Counted from the first letter of the stretch, positions 45,651 to 55,428 are shown. The stretch: 64,000 bases of DNA from Chryseobacterium indologenes (GCA_001013295.1 LAZY01000043.1:1-64000), one strand, 5' to 3'. A program made the numbers and translations. The notes: generated by a model not told the origin, from the sequence alone.

Positions 45651-47066
45651 TTATTGTACACCACCTCCAAGGGCTCTGTAAAGATCCACCTCAGCATTTA
45701 GCCTTTCAAGGGTAACATTGATGACTTCAAGATCGTTCTGAAGTTTATTGTTCTGAGCTGTGATCACTTCAAGATAAGTGGCCATACCGCTTTTATACAG
45801 TTTAAGAGCATCATTGATGCCTTTGTCTAAAATGGCTGTTCTCTGGTCTAGAAGCTGTAATCTTTCTGATGTCCCTTTAGACTTTGCCATAGCATCAGAA
45901 ACTTCTCCCACGGCAGTCATTACCGACTGTTTAAAATTAATAGCTACCTTTTCCTGTTCGATCAGGGCCGTTTCATAAGCGGTTTTTAATTGCTTTTTCT
46001 GAAAGATCGGAGCCGCAAGATTCGCTGCAATCGCTTTGGTAATAGATCCCGGTATATCAAACCATGAGCTGAATTTATTGGAGTTTACTCCTATCTGTGG
46101 GCTCAGGCTGATACTTGGATACATGGCTGCTTTTGCCAATCCAGTTTTTGAATTCAGGCTGATCACATTAAATTCTGCAACTTTCAGGTCTGGTCTTCTA
46201 CTCAACAGCTGTGCAGGAAGTCCTTCCGAAAGTTTATTTTCAGGGATCATTGTTTTCAGATGACCTTCTCTTTCGATCTTATCCGGATATTCACCACAAA
46301 GGATACTCAGCGCATTTTCCTGAACGGAAATATTCTGTTTAGCCAGCGGAATCAGCAATTCAGCGGTTTTCTTCTGTGCCTCCGACTGCTGTACCGCCAA
46401 TGAATTGATCTGTCCTGCTTTGAACTGAAGATCCATCATTTTAAGGGTATTATTGCTCAGTTCAATGTTCTGCTCGGCAATCTTCAACTGTTCGTCTAAG
46501 CTTATCAGGTTATAATAAGCCTGGGCTACCTGAACAATGATCCGGCTTTTTACAGCATTTAAATTTTCTTTCTGAGCAAAATATTCAGCGGCCGCGGATT
46601 CTTTCTGCATTTTGGCTTTCCCCCAAATGTCCACTTCCCATGAAAGTCTGAGGGCAGCACTGAAGTCATCCATATATTTGGTTCCTACAAACTGCTCATT
46701 CAGAGAGCCATTAAGGGTGTTTGTAGAAGCCCAGCTTCTGTTGGCTCCTGCGGTAAGATCCAGAGTAGGCATCAGAGACAGCTTAGCCTGTTTATAGATC
46801 AGATCCAGTTGTTCGATGTTTTTCAATGCTACATTCACCTCGGTATTTCTGGTGAGTGCTTTATCAATTAAACCTATCAGCTTAGGGTCTTTGAAAAAGG
46901 TCTTCCATGGAAGTACTACCGTATCTCCCGTCACCTGCACAGATTCTTTATAAGTCTCCGGAACCTGCAGATCTGTTCTCGTATAGGGTTTCCCCACGGC
47001 ACAAGACACCAGTACTGATGCCAATGCGCCTGATATAAGGAAATTCTTTATATTAAATAGTCTCAT
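45651..47066 (-). CDS. TolC/NodT-family outer-membrane efflux lipoprotein
   Basis: Outer-membrane channel of a tripartite RND pump. The N-terminal signal ends with a lipobox (VLVSC, then AVGKPYTRTDL). Two outer-membrane-efflux repeats follow with typical coiled-coil helices (AKMQKESAAAEYFAQKENL, QLLDQRTAILDKGINDALKLY). The 471 residues are normal. Its start overlaps the end of the RND transporter gene by 14 bases. Confidence 0.93.
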   Translation of the reverse strand: MRLFNIKNFLISGALASVLVSCAVGKPYTRTDLQVPETYKESVQVTGDTVVLPWKTFFKDPKLIGLIDKALTRNTEVNVALKNIEQLDLIYKQAKLSLMPTLDLTAGANRSWASTNTLNGSLNEQFVGTKYMDDFSAALRLSWEVDIWGKAKMQKESAAAEYFAQKENLNAVKSRIIVQVAQAYYNLISLDEQLKIAEQNIELSNNTLKMMDLQFKAGQINSLAVQQSEAQKKTAELLIPLAKQNISVQENALSILCGEYPDKIEREGHLKTMIPENKLSEGLPAQLLSRRPDLKVAEFNVISLNSKTGLAKAAMYPSISLSPQIGVNSNKFSSWFDIPGSITKAIAANLAAPIFQKKQLKTAYETALIEQEKVAINFKQSVMTAVGEVSDAMAKSKGTSERLQLLDQRTAILDKGINDALKLYKSGMATYLEVITAQNNKLQNDLEVINVTLERLNAEVDLYRALGGGVQ

Positions 47067-50000
47067 TTGTCAATTGATTTTGTATTACAGGATACTTCTT
47101 TTTGGATGAAAATTTCTCGTCCAGATACTGAAAGAACATGTACAGTACAGGGATTACAAATACTCCCAGAACCACTCCGCTCAACATTCCTATGGCTGCA
47201 CTTACGCTGATTGATTTGTTTCCTGAAGCCATTCCGCCCGTGGAAATCATCAATGGAATCATCCCTACAATAAAGGCCAGTGAAGTCATAATGATCGGTC
47301 GCAGCCTCGCTTTTGCTCCTTCCAATGCTGAATCCAGAATAGAAAGCCCTGCTTTTCGTCTTTGGACGGCGAACTCCACAATAAGGATCGCATTTTTGGC
47401 CAGCAACCCGATAAGCATGATCAGTCCTACCTGTACATAGATATTGTTATCCAGTCCTATGGCTTTGATTCCAAGGAATGCCCCTACAACTCCTGTCGGG
47501 ATGGAAAGCATTACAGCCAGTGGAAGAATATAACTTTCATATTGCGCTGCCAAAAGCAGATATACGAAAAGTAAACAAAGCCCAAGGATGACCACCGTCT
47601 GGTTTCCTGCTGATTTTTCTTCTAAACTTAATCCTGTCCATTCATAACTGTAATCAGAAGGCAGTTTGTTCAATGTAGGTTCAATTTTATCCATCAAAGC
47701 TCCGTTACTGATTCCTGGTTTTGGTACCACATTGATGTTTAATGAGTTGTAAAGGTTATATCGCTGTACAGATTCCGGACCGTATACTTTTTTCAAAGTG
47801 ATCAACGTATTGGCAGGAACCATATCGCCTTTGTTATTTTTCACAAAAATATCGTTAAATGCCTGCTCGTCCATTCTGAAGACCCCGTCAGCTTTGATGT
47901 TGACTCTGTAGAACTTTCCGAATCTTGAGAAGTTCTGAGATTGGTCTCCGGAGAAATAAGTCTGTACGGTTCCTAATAAATTAGCAATACTTACTCCCAG
48001 CTGTTTTGCTTTATCTTCATTCACTTCCAGTTCCAGTTGCGGATAATCTGCTCTGAACATGGTATAAGCGTAAGCTACTTCCGGCACCTGCATCAGTTGC
48101 CCAATTACATCATCTGCTTTCGCTTTAAGGGCCTGTGGATCTCTCGCCATACGGTCCTGAAGCACCACTTCAGCATCATTGGTCACTCCATATCCTTCTA
48201 CCGGTGGCATTCTGAAGCTCATTACGCTCCCTTCTTTGATCACAGACAGTTTTTCATTCACAATGTTCATGATCTCATCGATATTCTGAACAGCTCCTCT
48301 TTCTTTTTTAGGCTTTAATTTCACAAACCCCATTGCATAAGCTGGTCCGGCACTGTTACTTAAAAGGTTAAATCCTGTAATGGATGTATTTTCCTGAACA
48401 GCATCTACTGTTTTTAAGATCGCATTGATCTTATTGGAAACTTCCGTTGTTTTGGTAAGCCCTGTTCCCGGTGGCATACTTAATGAATAGATGAAGAATC
48501 CGTCATCTTCCATAGGAACAAAACTCTTGGTAGTACTCGTCATCAGCCAGGCAGACAGACCTATAATTCCTGCTACCAATCCTGCTGCGATCCATTTTCT
48601 TCCAATTAAAAATTTTACTCCTTTTGCATAACGGTTGGTCATATTATTGAAACCTGCATTAAAGGCTACCGCAAATCTTTGTCCGAAACCTTTAGGTTTT
48701 CCTCCTTCTTCTGCATGATGGTTTTTCAAAAACACAGCACACAAAGCCGGCGTCAAAGTAAGAGCGTTCACCGCAGAAATAATAATCGCAATAGCCAGTG
48801 TATAGGCAAACTGCTTATAGAATAATCCTGCAGAACCTGACATAAATCCGATCGGAATAAATACCGCAGACATAACCAGGGTAATGGATATAACCGCTCC
48901 TGTAATTTCTCCCATCGCCTTATGAGTAGCATCTCTTCCTGAAAGGTCTGTTCCTTCCATATTACTGTGTACAGCTTCTACGACGACAATAGCATCATCG
49001 ACGACAATCCCGATGGCCAGTACAAGGGCGAAAAGGGTCAATACGTTGATCGTAAATCCTAATACAAGAAGGAAGAAAAACGTACCAATAATCGCTACCG
49101 GAACTGCAATCGCCGGAATAATGGTTGACCTGAAATCTTGTAAAAAGATGAATACCACAATAAATACCAGGATAAAAGCTTCTATCAACGTAGATTTCAC
49201 CTGTCCTGTCGCTTCATCCAACCTTTCTTTTGTACTCATTACCTTGGTATATTTGATACCCGGAGGAAATGATTTTGAAAGCTGGTCAATGGCTTTATTG
49301 ACTCCTATTTCTATTTCATTGGCATTGGAGCCGGTCGTCTGCATAATAGCTACAGTAACGGCATTCTTACCATTGGAAAGGTTATCTCCGGTATTGTTGA
49401 TCGACCCAAATTCTACACGGGCCACATCTTTAAGCCTGATGACATTGGTTCCATCATTTTTAACGACGATGTTTTCATACTGTTCCGGCTTGTTCTTTTT
49501 TCCTTTATATCTGATTACATATTCTAATGCAGCATTAGATTCTTCTCCCAATTTACCGGGTGCAGATTCCAAACTGTGGTCTGCAATGGCATTGGAAATA
49601 TCTGAAGGCTCTAATCCATAAGAGGACATTTTCTGAGGATTCAGCCAGATTCTCATTGAGTAATCTTTGATCCCGAAGATCTGCGCCTGTCCTACTCCTT
49701 TCACCCTTTTGATCTGTGGAATAAGGTTGATATTAGCATAGTTCTGAAGGAAAGTTTCATCATACTGCTTATTGTCTTCCGTATAAATATTGAAGATCAA
49801 TACCATACTGTTCTGCTGTTTGGAAGTGGTCAACCCCATCCTCACTACTTCCTGTGGAAGGATCGGTGTGGCCTGCTGTACCCTGTTTTGCACGTTGACG
49901 GCAGCCTGATCGGCATTCACGCCCTGTTTGAAGATCACAGAAATGGTAAATGTACCGTCATTACTTGCCGTAGACTTCATGTAGCTCATGTCTTCTACCC

Positions 50001-50211
50001 CGTTGATCTGTTCTTCCAAAGGTGTTACTACGGAACGGATCACTGTTTCACTGTTCCCTCCCGGATAAGATCCTGAAACAGTAATGGTAGGCGGAGAAAT
50101 ATCGGGGAACCTTGTCACCGCCAGCTGATTGAGTCCTATAATCCCTAAAATGACAATGATAAGGGATATTACCGTCGCCAGTACCGGACGGTCTATTATC
50201 TTTTTTAGCAT
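47053..50211 (-). CDS. RND efflux transporter, HAE1 (AcrB) type
   Basis: Inner-membrane proton-driven drug exporter of 1052 residues with 12 transmembrane helices and two large periplasmic loops. The N-terminal FIDRP-like MLKKIIDRPVLATVISLIIV is typical. The proton-relay Asp pair is in LAIGIVVDDAIVVVEAV (helix 4). Other HAE1 motifs are GYPGGNSETV, FLFYKQFAYTLAIAI-like and GLLAKNAILIVEFA. It is the central gene of an operon with the adaptor and the TolC-like channel. Confidence 0.96.
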   Translation of the reverse strand: MLKKIIDRPVLATVISLIIVILGIIGLNQLAVTRFPDISPPTITVSGSYPGGNSETVIRSVVTPLEEQINGVEDMSYMKSTASNDGTFTISVIFKQGVNADQAAVNVQNRVQQATPILPQEVVRMGLTTSKQQNSMVLIFNIYTEDNKQYDETFLQNYANINLIPQIKRVKGVGQAQIFGIKDYSMRIWLNPQKMSSYGLEPSDISNAIADHSLESAPGKLGEESNAALEYVIRYKGKKNKPEQYENIVVKNDGTNVIRLKDVARVEFGSINNTGDNLSNGKNAVTVAIMQTTGSNANEIEIGVNKAIDQLSKSFPPGIKYTKVMSTKERLDEATGQVKSTLIEAFILVFIVVFIFLQDFRSTIIPAIAVPVAIIGTFFFLLVLGFTINVLTLFALVLAIGIVVDDAIVVVEAVHSNMEGTDLSGRDATHKAMGEITGAVISITLVMSAVFIPIGFMSGSAGLFYKQFAYTLAIAIIISAVNALTLTPALCAVFLKNHHAEEGGKPKGFGQRFAVAFNAGFNNMTNRYAKGVKFLIGRKWIAAGLVAGIIGLSAWLMTSTTKSFVPMEDDGFFIYSLSMPPGTGLTKTTEVSNKINAILKTVDAVQENTSITGFNLLSNSAGPAYAMGFVKLKPKKERGAVQNIDEIMNIVNEKLSVIKEGSVMSFRMPPVEGYGVTNDAEVVLQDRMARDPQALKAKADDVIGQLMQVPEVAYAYTMFRADYPQLELEVNEDKAKQLGVSIANLLGTVQTYFSGDQSQNFSRFGKFYRVNIKADGVFRMDEQAFNDIFVKNNKGDMVPANTLITLKKVYGPESVQRYNLYNSLNINVVPKPGISNGALMDKIEPTLNKLPSDYSYEWTGLSLEEKSAGNQTVVILGLCLLFVYLLLAAQYESYILPLAVMLSIPTGVVGAFLGIKAIGLDNNIYVQVGLIMLIGLLAKNAILIVEFAVQRRKAGLSILDSALEGAKARLRPIIMTSLAFIVGMIPLMISTGGMASGNKSISVSAAIGMLSGVVLGVFVIPVLYMFFQYLDEKFSSKKKYPVIQNQLTNETI

Positions 50212-50240
50212 TTTCGAATGTTCTAAGAATGATTATATAA

Positions 50241-51359
50241 TTATTTTGAAGGAGTCACTTTGGCCACTACTTTAGCTCCGTCTGTAAGAGCATCTATTCT
50301 GTTGACAGCCACTTTATCACCTGCATTTACTCCTTCTTTTACAAAGTAATCCTGAGATGTACCTCCAGATACCTGAATCTGGGTCATTTTCACTTTATCT
50401 TTCCCATCCAGTTTATAGACAAAAAATTTATCCTGAATATCTTTTACGGAAGTTTTCGGAAGGGTAACCACACTATTCAGAGCGTTATAGATCATTACTC
50501 TGGCAGTACCTCCTGCGCGTAATAATTTATCCGGATTCTGGAAAACAGCCTTCATCTGGATACTTCCTGTATTTCTGTCGAAGTTTCCGCTGGCGTTTTC
50601 AAGTCTTCCTTTGAAGGAATAGGTTGAACCGTCTGCCAGAATCAATTCTACATTTTCTGCATTGCTCCCTGCCGCTGCTCTGCTGTGAGCAATAAAATCT
50701 GCTTCATTCATAGAAAAATATACATTGACGGTATTGATATTGGAAAGTGTTGTCAGTGGTGACGGATCTGAAGGGCTGATCAGGTTTCCTACTCTGTTCG
50801 GGATTCTGCCTATATAGCCACTCACCGGCGCTTTAATGTAGGTAAAATTGGCATTGATCTTTGAAGATCCCAGTGATGACTGAGCCTGGGCAACCTGTGC
50901 GGAGGCTGCTTTATAACTTGCCTGCGCTGTTTTCAGCTGCATATCAGAAACCACTTTTCCTTCTACCAGAGGTTTTAGTTTTTCCACTTCAAGCCTTGCG
51001 GTTTCCTGGGCAGCCAAAGCGGCTTTCAGAGCCGCTTCATTGGTATTAACCTGCTCATTGTACACCGATGGGTTAATTCTGAATAAGGTCTGCCCTTTAC
51101 TAACATATTGTCCTTCTTTGATATATACTGCTTCCAGGTAGCCTGTTACCTGTGCTTTAATGTCTACATTATCCTGCCCTTCTATACTTCCCGGGTATCC
51201 CGTAGAAATATCTGCATCCCCGGATTTCACCTGAATGAAGTCGGTAGGCAATGCCTGCTGCATCTGTGCTGCATTTTCCTGAGCATTTCCTGAGCCGCAG
51301 GAATAGAGTGTCGCTGCTGCTATAAGTGAAAGTGCCATATATCCTTTTCTGTAATTCAT
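50241..51359 (-). CDS. RND efflux periplasmic adaptor (AcrA/MFP)
   Basis: Membrane-fusion lipoprotein (signal with lipobox LYSC, then GSGNAQ). It contains a lipoyl-type hairpin (NVDIKAQVTGYLEAVYIKEG), a coiled-coil helical hairpin (ALAAQETARLEVEKLKPLVEG) and beta-barrel and membrane-proximal domains (IKAPVSGYIGRIPNRVGNLI). The 372 residues are typical. It is the first gene of the efflux operon, 305 bases from the divergent porin-like gene. The intervening DNA carries regularly spaced direct repeats. Confidence 0.94.
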   Translation of the reverse strand: MNYRKGYMALSLIAAATLYSCGSGNAQENAAQMQQALPTDFIQVKSGDADISTGYPGSIEGQDNVDIKAQVTGYLEAVYIKEGQYVSKGQTLFRINPSVYNEQVNTNEAALKAALAAQETARLEVEKLKPLVEGKVVSDMQLKTAQASYKAASAQVAQAQSSLGSSKINANFTYIKAPVSGYIGRIPNRVGNLISPSDPSPLTTLSNINTVNVYFSMNEADFIAHSRAAAGSNAENVELILADGSTYSFKGRLENASGNFDRNTGSIQMKAVFQNPDKLLRAGGTARVMIYNALNSVVTLPKTSVKDIQDKFFVYKLDGKDKVKMTQIQVSGGTSQDYFVKEGVNAGDKVAVNRIDALTDGAKVVAKVTPSK

Positions 51360-51664
51360 AACATTGGTCTTTAAATTTTACAGCAGCAAAATAAATTCAT
51401 ATAACAGGGATATTCATACAGAAATCGGGTGAAGCGTAGTTAATCGCAGGTGAAACGTATGATACCAAAAATGAAAGGAAAACTTCTATTTCGGCCTTTA
51501 AAATCAATAAAAAAAGGACTTTTTCGGTTGGATATTAAAAAAATACGGTTGGTCTTCCAATTTATACGGTTCGCTTTCAAAACGATCAGCTGAGGTTATT
51601 TACCTGCATAATTTCGCAGTATCGAAACATTAAAAAAACAGTCAATAATTTAAAATTTTATCAA
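51360..51664. other. Divergent control region, efflux operon / porin-like gene
   Basis: 305 bases between two divergent transcription units. It contains the three 21-bp-spaced direct repeats listed separately and, nearer the porin gene, TAATTTCG (51609-51616), a 7-of-8 match to TAnnTTTG. No small ORF is evident. Confidence 0.6.
51523..51574. promoter_or_regulatory. Three direct repeats at 21-bp spacing, candidate LytTR operator
   Basis: CGGTTGG starts at 51525, CGGTTGG at 51546 and CGGTTCG at 51567, all in the same orientation and exactly 21 bases apart. Extended units are TTCGGTTGG, TACGGTTGG and TACGGTTCG. LytTR regulators are known to bind 9-10 bp direct repeats about two helical turns apart, with a core near ACnGTTnrT. 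The array ends 35 bases before the porin -10-like box, a usual activator position. A LytTR regulator is encoded at 52494-53258. Confidence 0.65.
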
Positions 51665-52258
51665 ATGAAAAAGTTTTTAGCGATCACGGCCCTTGTATTA
51701 GGTTTGGGAGTACAGGCACAGCAGACAAAAGAAACAAAAAAAGACTCCGGAATAGAACTGATTCCTAAAGCAGGGATCAATATAGCCAATCAGTCGATCA
51801 AAAATGTGAACGGGGAAAAATCCAAAACGTCTTTCCAGGCAGGCTTGGGTGTTAATATACAGACGGGGGTAAAGAATTTTTCTGTGCAACCGGAGGTTAA
51901 TTTTATAAGCAAGGGAACGAAGTTTAAAAATAGCTTCGGAAATCAGACTTATAATTTCAATTATATAGAAATCCCGGTATTGGCAAAGTACAGCTTTGGT
52001 CCGGTATATGTGAATGCTGGTCCTTCCATCGGATTCCTTATGGGAAAGAATGACAGGATCAAAGCGGCTTATGGTAAAACCAAATCGATAGATTTCGGAT
52101 TACAGATGGGAGCTGGTATAGCATTTCCTGCAGGTCCCGGAAAAATAATTGTAGACGGAAGATATAATTTAGGATTAAGCAATATCTCTGATGAAAAAGG
52201 AATGGATGTAAAAAACAGAGGTTTCGCTATTTCTCTGGGATATGCAATTCCTTTATAG
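51665..52258 (+). CDS. Porin-family outer-membrane beta-barrel protein
   Basis: A 197-residue outer-membrane protein of the PorT/OmpW-like opacity type. The signal peptide ends LGVQAQ. The mature part begins with KAGINIANQSI and alternates strands (FSVQPEVNFISKG, NYIEIPVLAKYSFGPVYVNAGPSIGFLMG), ending FAISLGYAIPL. It diverges from the efflux operon and lies upstream of the LytTR/LytS genes. The direct repeats suggest regulation by that pair. Confidence 0.85.
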   Translation: MKKFLAITALVLGLGVQAQQTKETKKDSGIELIPKAGINIANQSIKNVNGEKSKTSFQAGLGVNIQTGVKNFSVQPEVNFISKGTKFKNSFGNQTYNFNYIEIPVLAKYSFGPVYVNAGPSIGFLMGKNDRIKAAYGKTKSIDFGLQMGAGIAFPAGPGKIIVDGRYNLGLSNISDEKGMDVKNRGFAISLGYAIPL

Positions 52259-52334
52259 TCTATAACTCATAGCTTTTCTTTATATCAGTATCCCTTCATG
52301 AGCAATTCTTGAGGGGATTTTGGTTTGTAGAAGG

Positions 52335-52491
52335 TTGGAAACTGGAAGAGGGAGGCTGGAGGTTACTATTGTGCAAAAAACTTCTAATGGTCTTAAAGAA
52401 TTTTAAAGTTCATTAAAAGTATGAATTAAAACAGACCATAATCTCTTCTATGCTCCCAACAACTTGCTTCTTCCAGCCTCTATCTCCCTTT
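52335..52491. repeat. Purine/pyrimidine inverted-repeat element (copy B)
   Basis: A purine-rich arm (GGAAGAGGGAGGCTGGAGG) is answered about 110 bases later by a pyrimidine-rich arm (CTTCTTCCAGCCTCTATCTC). The arrangement and composition match the element at 16869-17008. It fills most of the gap between the porin-like gene and the LytTR gene, both of which point into it. Confidence 0.5.
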
Positions 52492-52493
52492 CA

Positions 52494-53258
52494 TTAATAA
52501 TCCATCCAGGATTTGAATATGGAGGCTTTTTCTCTGCTTACGATCACTTCCATTTCAGGTTGTTTTCTCAACTCGAGTTTTAGTTTTCCATTAAAGTGAT
52601 TAAAGATCTGTTTTACAGAATCAATGTGGATGATAAACTGTCTGTTGGCCCTGAAAAAGAATTTGGGATCCAGTTGTTTTTCGAGTTCTTCCAGAGTTTG
52701 CGGTACATTTTCAACGACACCGGTGTTCAGCATGGCTTTACTGATCCCCAATTCTGTATAGAAATATAAAATATCTTCTGCAAGAACCGTTTTATAGCCA
52801 TCTCTATGCACAATCAGGAAGCGTTTTCTGTAGTCTTTCGGCTGGATATAATTAAGAAGCCCTTCAATAGCCGTTCCCACAACCGGAACAGCTTCCATAA
52901 AGGTTTCATAGCGTTTCAAAGCAGCATCGAGCTCTTCTTCTTCAATTGGTTTCAGAAGATAGTCTATACTGTTGTATTTGAATGCCTGCACCGCATATTC
53001 ATCATATGCTGTGGTAAATATTACTGCACTTTTGACTTCATGTTTGTTGAAAATTTCAAAGCTCAGCCCGTCTGCAAGGCGTACATCCATCATAATAATA
53101 TCCGGAACGATATTATTTTCGAGCCAATGTACTGTTGAGGTGATCGAATCTTCTACGGAAAGGATTTCAATATGGGGTCTGAGCTTGAGCAGCAATCTTT
53201 TCAGTCTGTCTGCATTGGGCTTTTCATCCTCAACTATTAAAATTTTATTAATCTTCAT
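52494..53258 (-). CDS. LytTR response regulator of a LytS-type pair
   Basis: A 254-residue regulator with a canonical receiver domain: acidic Glu10/Asp11, phospho-acceptor Asp58 in IIMMDVRLADGL, Thr in FTTAYDEYA and Lys in LLKPI. The LytTR DNA-binding domain covers about 140-254 (RFLIVHRDGYKTVLAEDILYF, FFRANRQFIIHIDSVKQIF). It overlaps the kinase gene by four bases. The 21-bp-spaced repeats upstream of the neighbouring porin and efflux genes are its most obvious candidate sites. Confidence 0.93.
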   Translation of the reverse strand: MKINKILIVEDEKPNADRLKRLLLKLRPHIEILSVEDSITSTVHWLENNIVPDIIMMDVRLADGLSFEIFNKHEVKSAVIFTTAYDEYAVQAFKYNSIDYLLKPIEEEELDAALKRYETFMEAVPVVGTAIEGLLNYIQPKDYRKRFLIVHRDGYKTVLAEDILYFYTELGISKAMLNTGVVENVPQTLEELEKQLDPKFFFRANRQFIIHIDSVKQIFNHFNGKLKLELRKQPEMEVIVSREKASIFKSWMDY

Positions 53259-54373
53259 ATCAATGGAAGTTTTACAGTAAATTTATCTTCGGTTTTTTCT
53301 ATTATCGGTTTTGCATATCCCAGGATCTCATAGCGTGAAATAATATTGGTAAGCCCAACTCCTGAGGAATCCGGCTTATTGATCAGCGGTAAAAAGGTGT
53401 TGGAAACGACAAGCTCGCCTTCTGAATTGGTAAAGACCTGTATTTCCAAAGGATTGTTTTTTGAAGTCTGGTTGTGCTTGATGGCATTTTCAACCAATAA
53501 CTGCAAGGATAACGGTAATGTATACATTGATCTGTATTCTTCCTGAACATCAATTTTTAATATCACCCCCTCCCCGATTCTTTTTTCAATCAGAAAGATG
53601 TAAGAATCTAAAAACTTCAACTCTTCTTCTACAGCAATAATATCTTTCCTGGAATTGACTAGCAGATACCGGTATACTCTGGCAAATTTTTCTGAATATT
53701 CATAGCCCATCTGCTGATCTTCGAGAATAAGCTCAGACAAGACACTCAGGTTATTAAAGATAAAATGCGGATCAATCTGCAGCTTAAGTGCCTGAAGTTC
53801 TGCTGCCATAGCCGCCTGCTTGTGTTTGGAGGCTCTCAGCTTGTGCTGTGCTGCTTCTACAGCTGTTTTTTTCCAGTTCTCTAATAAATAATCCACGGTA
53901 TTAAATGCGCTGATAATAAGCGATATTACAATATTGGTTGCGATCCACTGTCCCAATAAGGTGTATTCTTTCCGGTAATCCATTTCCGGTAAATTGTCTG
54001 TGGTACCATCAACGATAGCGTTGATAATCATAACGATCAGAACACTTCCCACAATCTGAAGAAACCCCTGAATAAGCAATCTTTTTATCGTCCTGTCTCT
54101 CCAGGGAAGCAGCTTATTGAGGGTCATGTCGATCAGGATACTTACTTCTGAAATGATGACTGAAAAGAGAAGAACCCACAGGGTATCTTCAATGATCATC
54201 TGCAATGGGGTATTAAGGTATCCCTGCCAGACCGGATCAAAAGGATCTATCAGATAGGAAAAACCACAAAAGGTTACGACTGCTACTGCCCAGATCACCA
54301 GCCTTCTCTTCATGGCTGAAAGAATCTTCTTATTCCGTACTATATTTTTCCTGATGGAAGCAATCCTATTCAT
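53255..54373 (-). CDS. LytS-type sensor histidine kinase
   Basis: A 372-residue membrane kinase. Four transmembrane helices lie in residues 25-160. The His-kinase motif QIDPHFIFNNL (His203) belongs to the PF06580 class, with a preceding coiled coil. The ATPase domain includes LQLLVENAIKHN (N box) and SGVGLTNIISRYEILG (G box). There is no large periplasmic sensor domain, so the signal is probably sensed in the membrane. It is co-transcribed with the LytTR regulator gene through an ATGA overlap. Confidence 0.92.
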   Translation of the reverse strand: MNRIASIRKNIVRNKKILSAMKRRLVIWAVAVVTFCGFSYLIDPFDPVWQGYLNTPLQMIIEDTLWVLLFSVIISEVSILIDMTLNKLLPWRDRTIKRLLIQGFLQIVGSVLIVMIINAIVDGTTDNLPEMDYRKEYTLLGQWIATNIVISLIISAFNTVDYLLENWKKTAVEAAQHKLRASKHKQAAMAAELQALKLQIDPHFIFNNLSVLSELILEDQQMGYEYSEKFARVYRYLLVNSRKDIIAVEEELKFLDSYIFLIEKRIGEGVILKIDVQEEYRSMYTLPLSLQLLVENAIKHNQTSKNNPLEIQVFTNSEGELVVSNTFLPLINKPDSSGVGLTNIISRYEILGYAKPIIEKTEDKFTVKLPLI

Positions 54374-54603
54374 ATCGGGACTTTGTGAGTGTAAATATAG
54401 AAATAGATTTTATATGCCTCTGTCCTATTTTGGACGAGACCGCCAAAACAAGACCTGAACCGTAAAATAGAAGGCTTAAAATGGAAGCTAACGTTTCATC
54501 ACCTGAAAAAGACATTTCATCATCATTTTATGCAATGTCACCCTATTTTTATGGTCACGCGAAGATTTCCTACCCTAGTTTTGTCTTATCAAAATCAGGT
54601 ACA

Positions 54604-55428
54604 ATGAAAACAATAATTGTCTGCACAGATTTTTCCCGGGAAGCTGAAAATGCCACTCATTATGCTGCTTCTCTCGCTAAGGAGAACCAATATAAAATGG
54701 TCCTGTTCAACTTACAGAGTATTTCCATCCATGCATTGAATGCCCAGGCTTCTGCTGATTTTTTCTATGAACAAACGCTTAAAAATCAAAAAAAGCTAGC
54801 TGATAAAGCTACTGAAATCAATACATTGTATGCGATAGAAACGGAATATTATCTGGCATCCGGCAATTTCATTGAAGAGCTCAACCAATGTATACAGGCT
54901 TCCGGCTGTGATTTTATCATCATGGGAATGGCAGAAAAGACCCTTGAACAGAGATTGCTCGGGAATACCGTCATAAAAGCCATCCACCGGATCAAAAAAC
55001 CGATTCTGATCATTCCGGGGCATATAGAATATACAGGCATCCGAAAAATGCTTTTTGCCTATGATACCCACAAATGTATGAGCTGGTCTGCGATGAATGA
55101 CATTTATTATTTCATCAATGAATTCAGTTCTGAGATCGAGGTCTTCAATGTGAGTGAAAGTATAGACGATTTTGCAGAGGTTATCCATGACATTGATCTG
55201 AATTCCGGATATGATATGGATGACATTAAATACAGTTTTAAAATGATACAGTCTATGGAAATCGTAAAAGCCATTGAGGAAGAAGTAAAACTCACCAATG
55301 CCGATCTCCTGACTATGATCCCTTACCGGTACAATCTTGTGGAATCTCTTTTCCACCGAAGTAAAACAGCTATAATGGCTTATAAAAATAAAGTACCATT
55401 GCTATCAATCCCCCTAAACATAGATTAA
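54604..55428 (+). CDS. Universal stress protein with two USP domains
   Basis: Cytoplasmic UspA-fold protein. The first domain (residues 1-135) runs from MKTIIVCTDFSREAENATHYAASLA to AIHRIKKPILIIPG. The nucleotide-loop region reads MGMAEKTLEQRLLGNTV, close to but not exactly G-2x-G-9x-G(S/T). A second, degenerate USP domain fills the C-terminal half (RKMLFAYDTHKCMSWSAM). The frame is open from 54481, but ATG 54604 starts at the domain itself and follows a TAGTTTTG box at 54576-54583, so it is preferred (274 residues). Confidence 0.82.
   Translation: MKTIIVCTDFSREAENATHYAASLAKENQYKMVLFNLQSISIHALNAQASADFFYEQTLKNQKKLADKATEINTLYAIETEYYLASGNFIEELNQCIQASGCDFIIMGMAEKTLEQRLLGNTVIKAIHRIKKPILIIPGHIEYTGIRKMLFAYDTHKCMSWSAMNDIYYFINEFSSEIEVFNVSESIDDFAEVIHDIDLNSGYDMDDIKYSFKMIQSMEIVKAIEEEVKLTNADLLTMIPYRYNLVESLFHRSKTAIMAYKNKVPLLSIPLNID

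Noticed and set aside
49013..49621. Long antisense open frame inside the RND transporter gene
   Set aside because: It is the shadow of a strongly conserved coding strand; no promoter or domain is seen.
54481..54603. Upstream ATG for the universal stress protein
   Set aside because: USP homology starts at ATG 54604, and a -10-like box lies between the two candidates.
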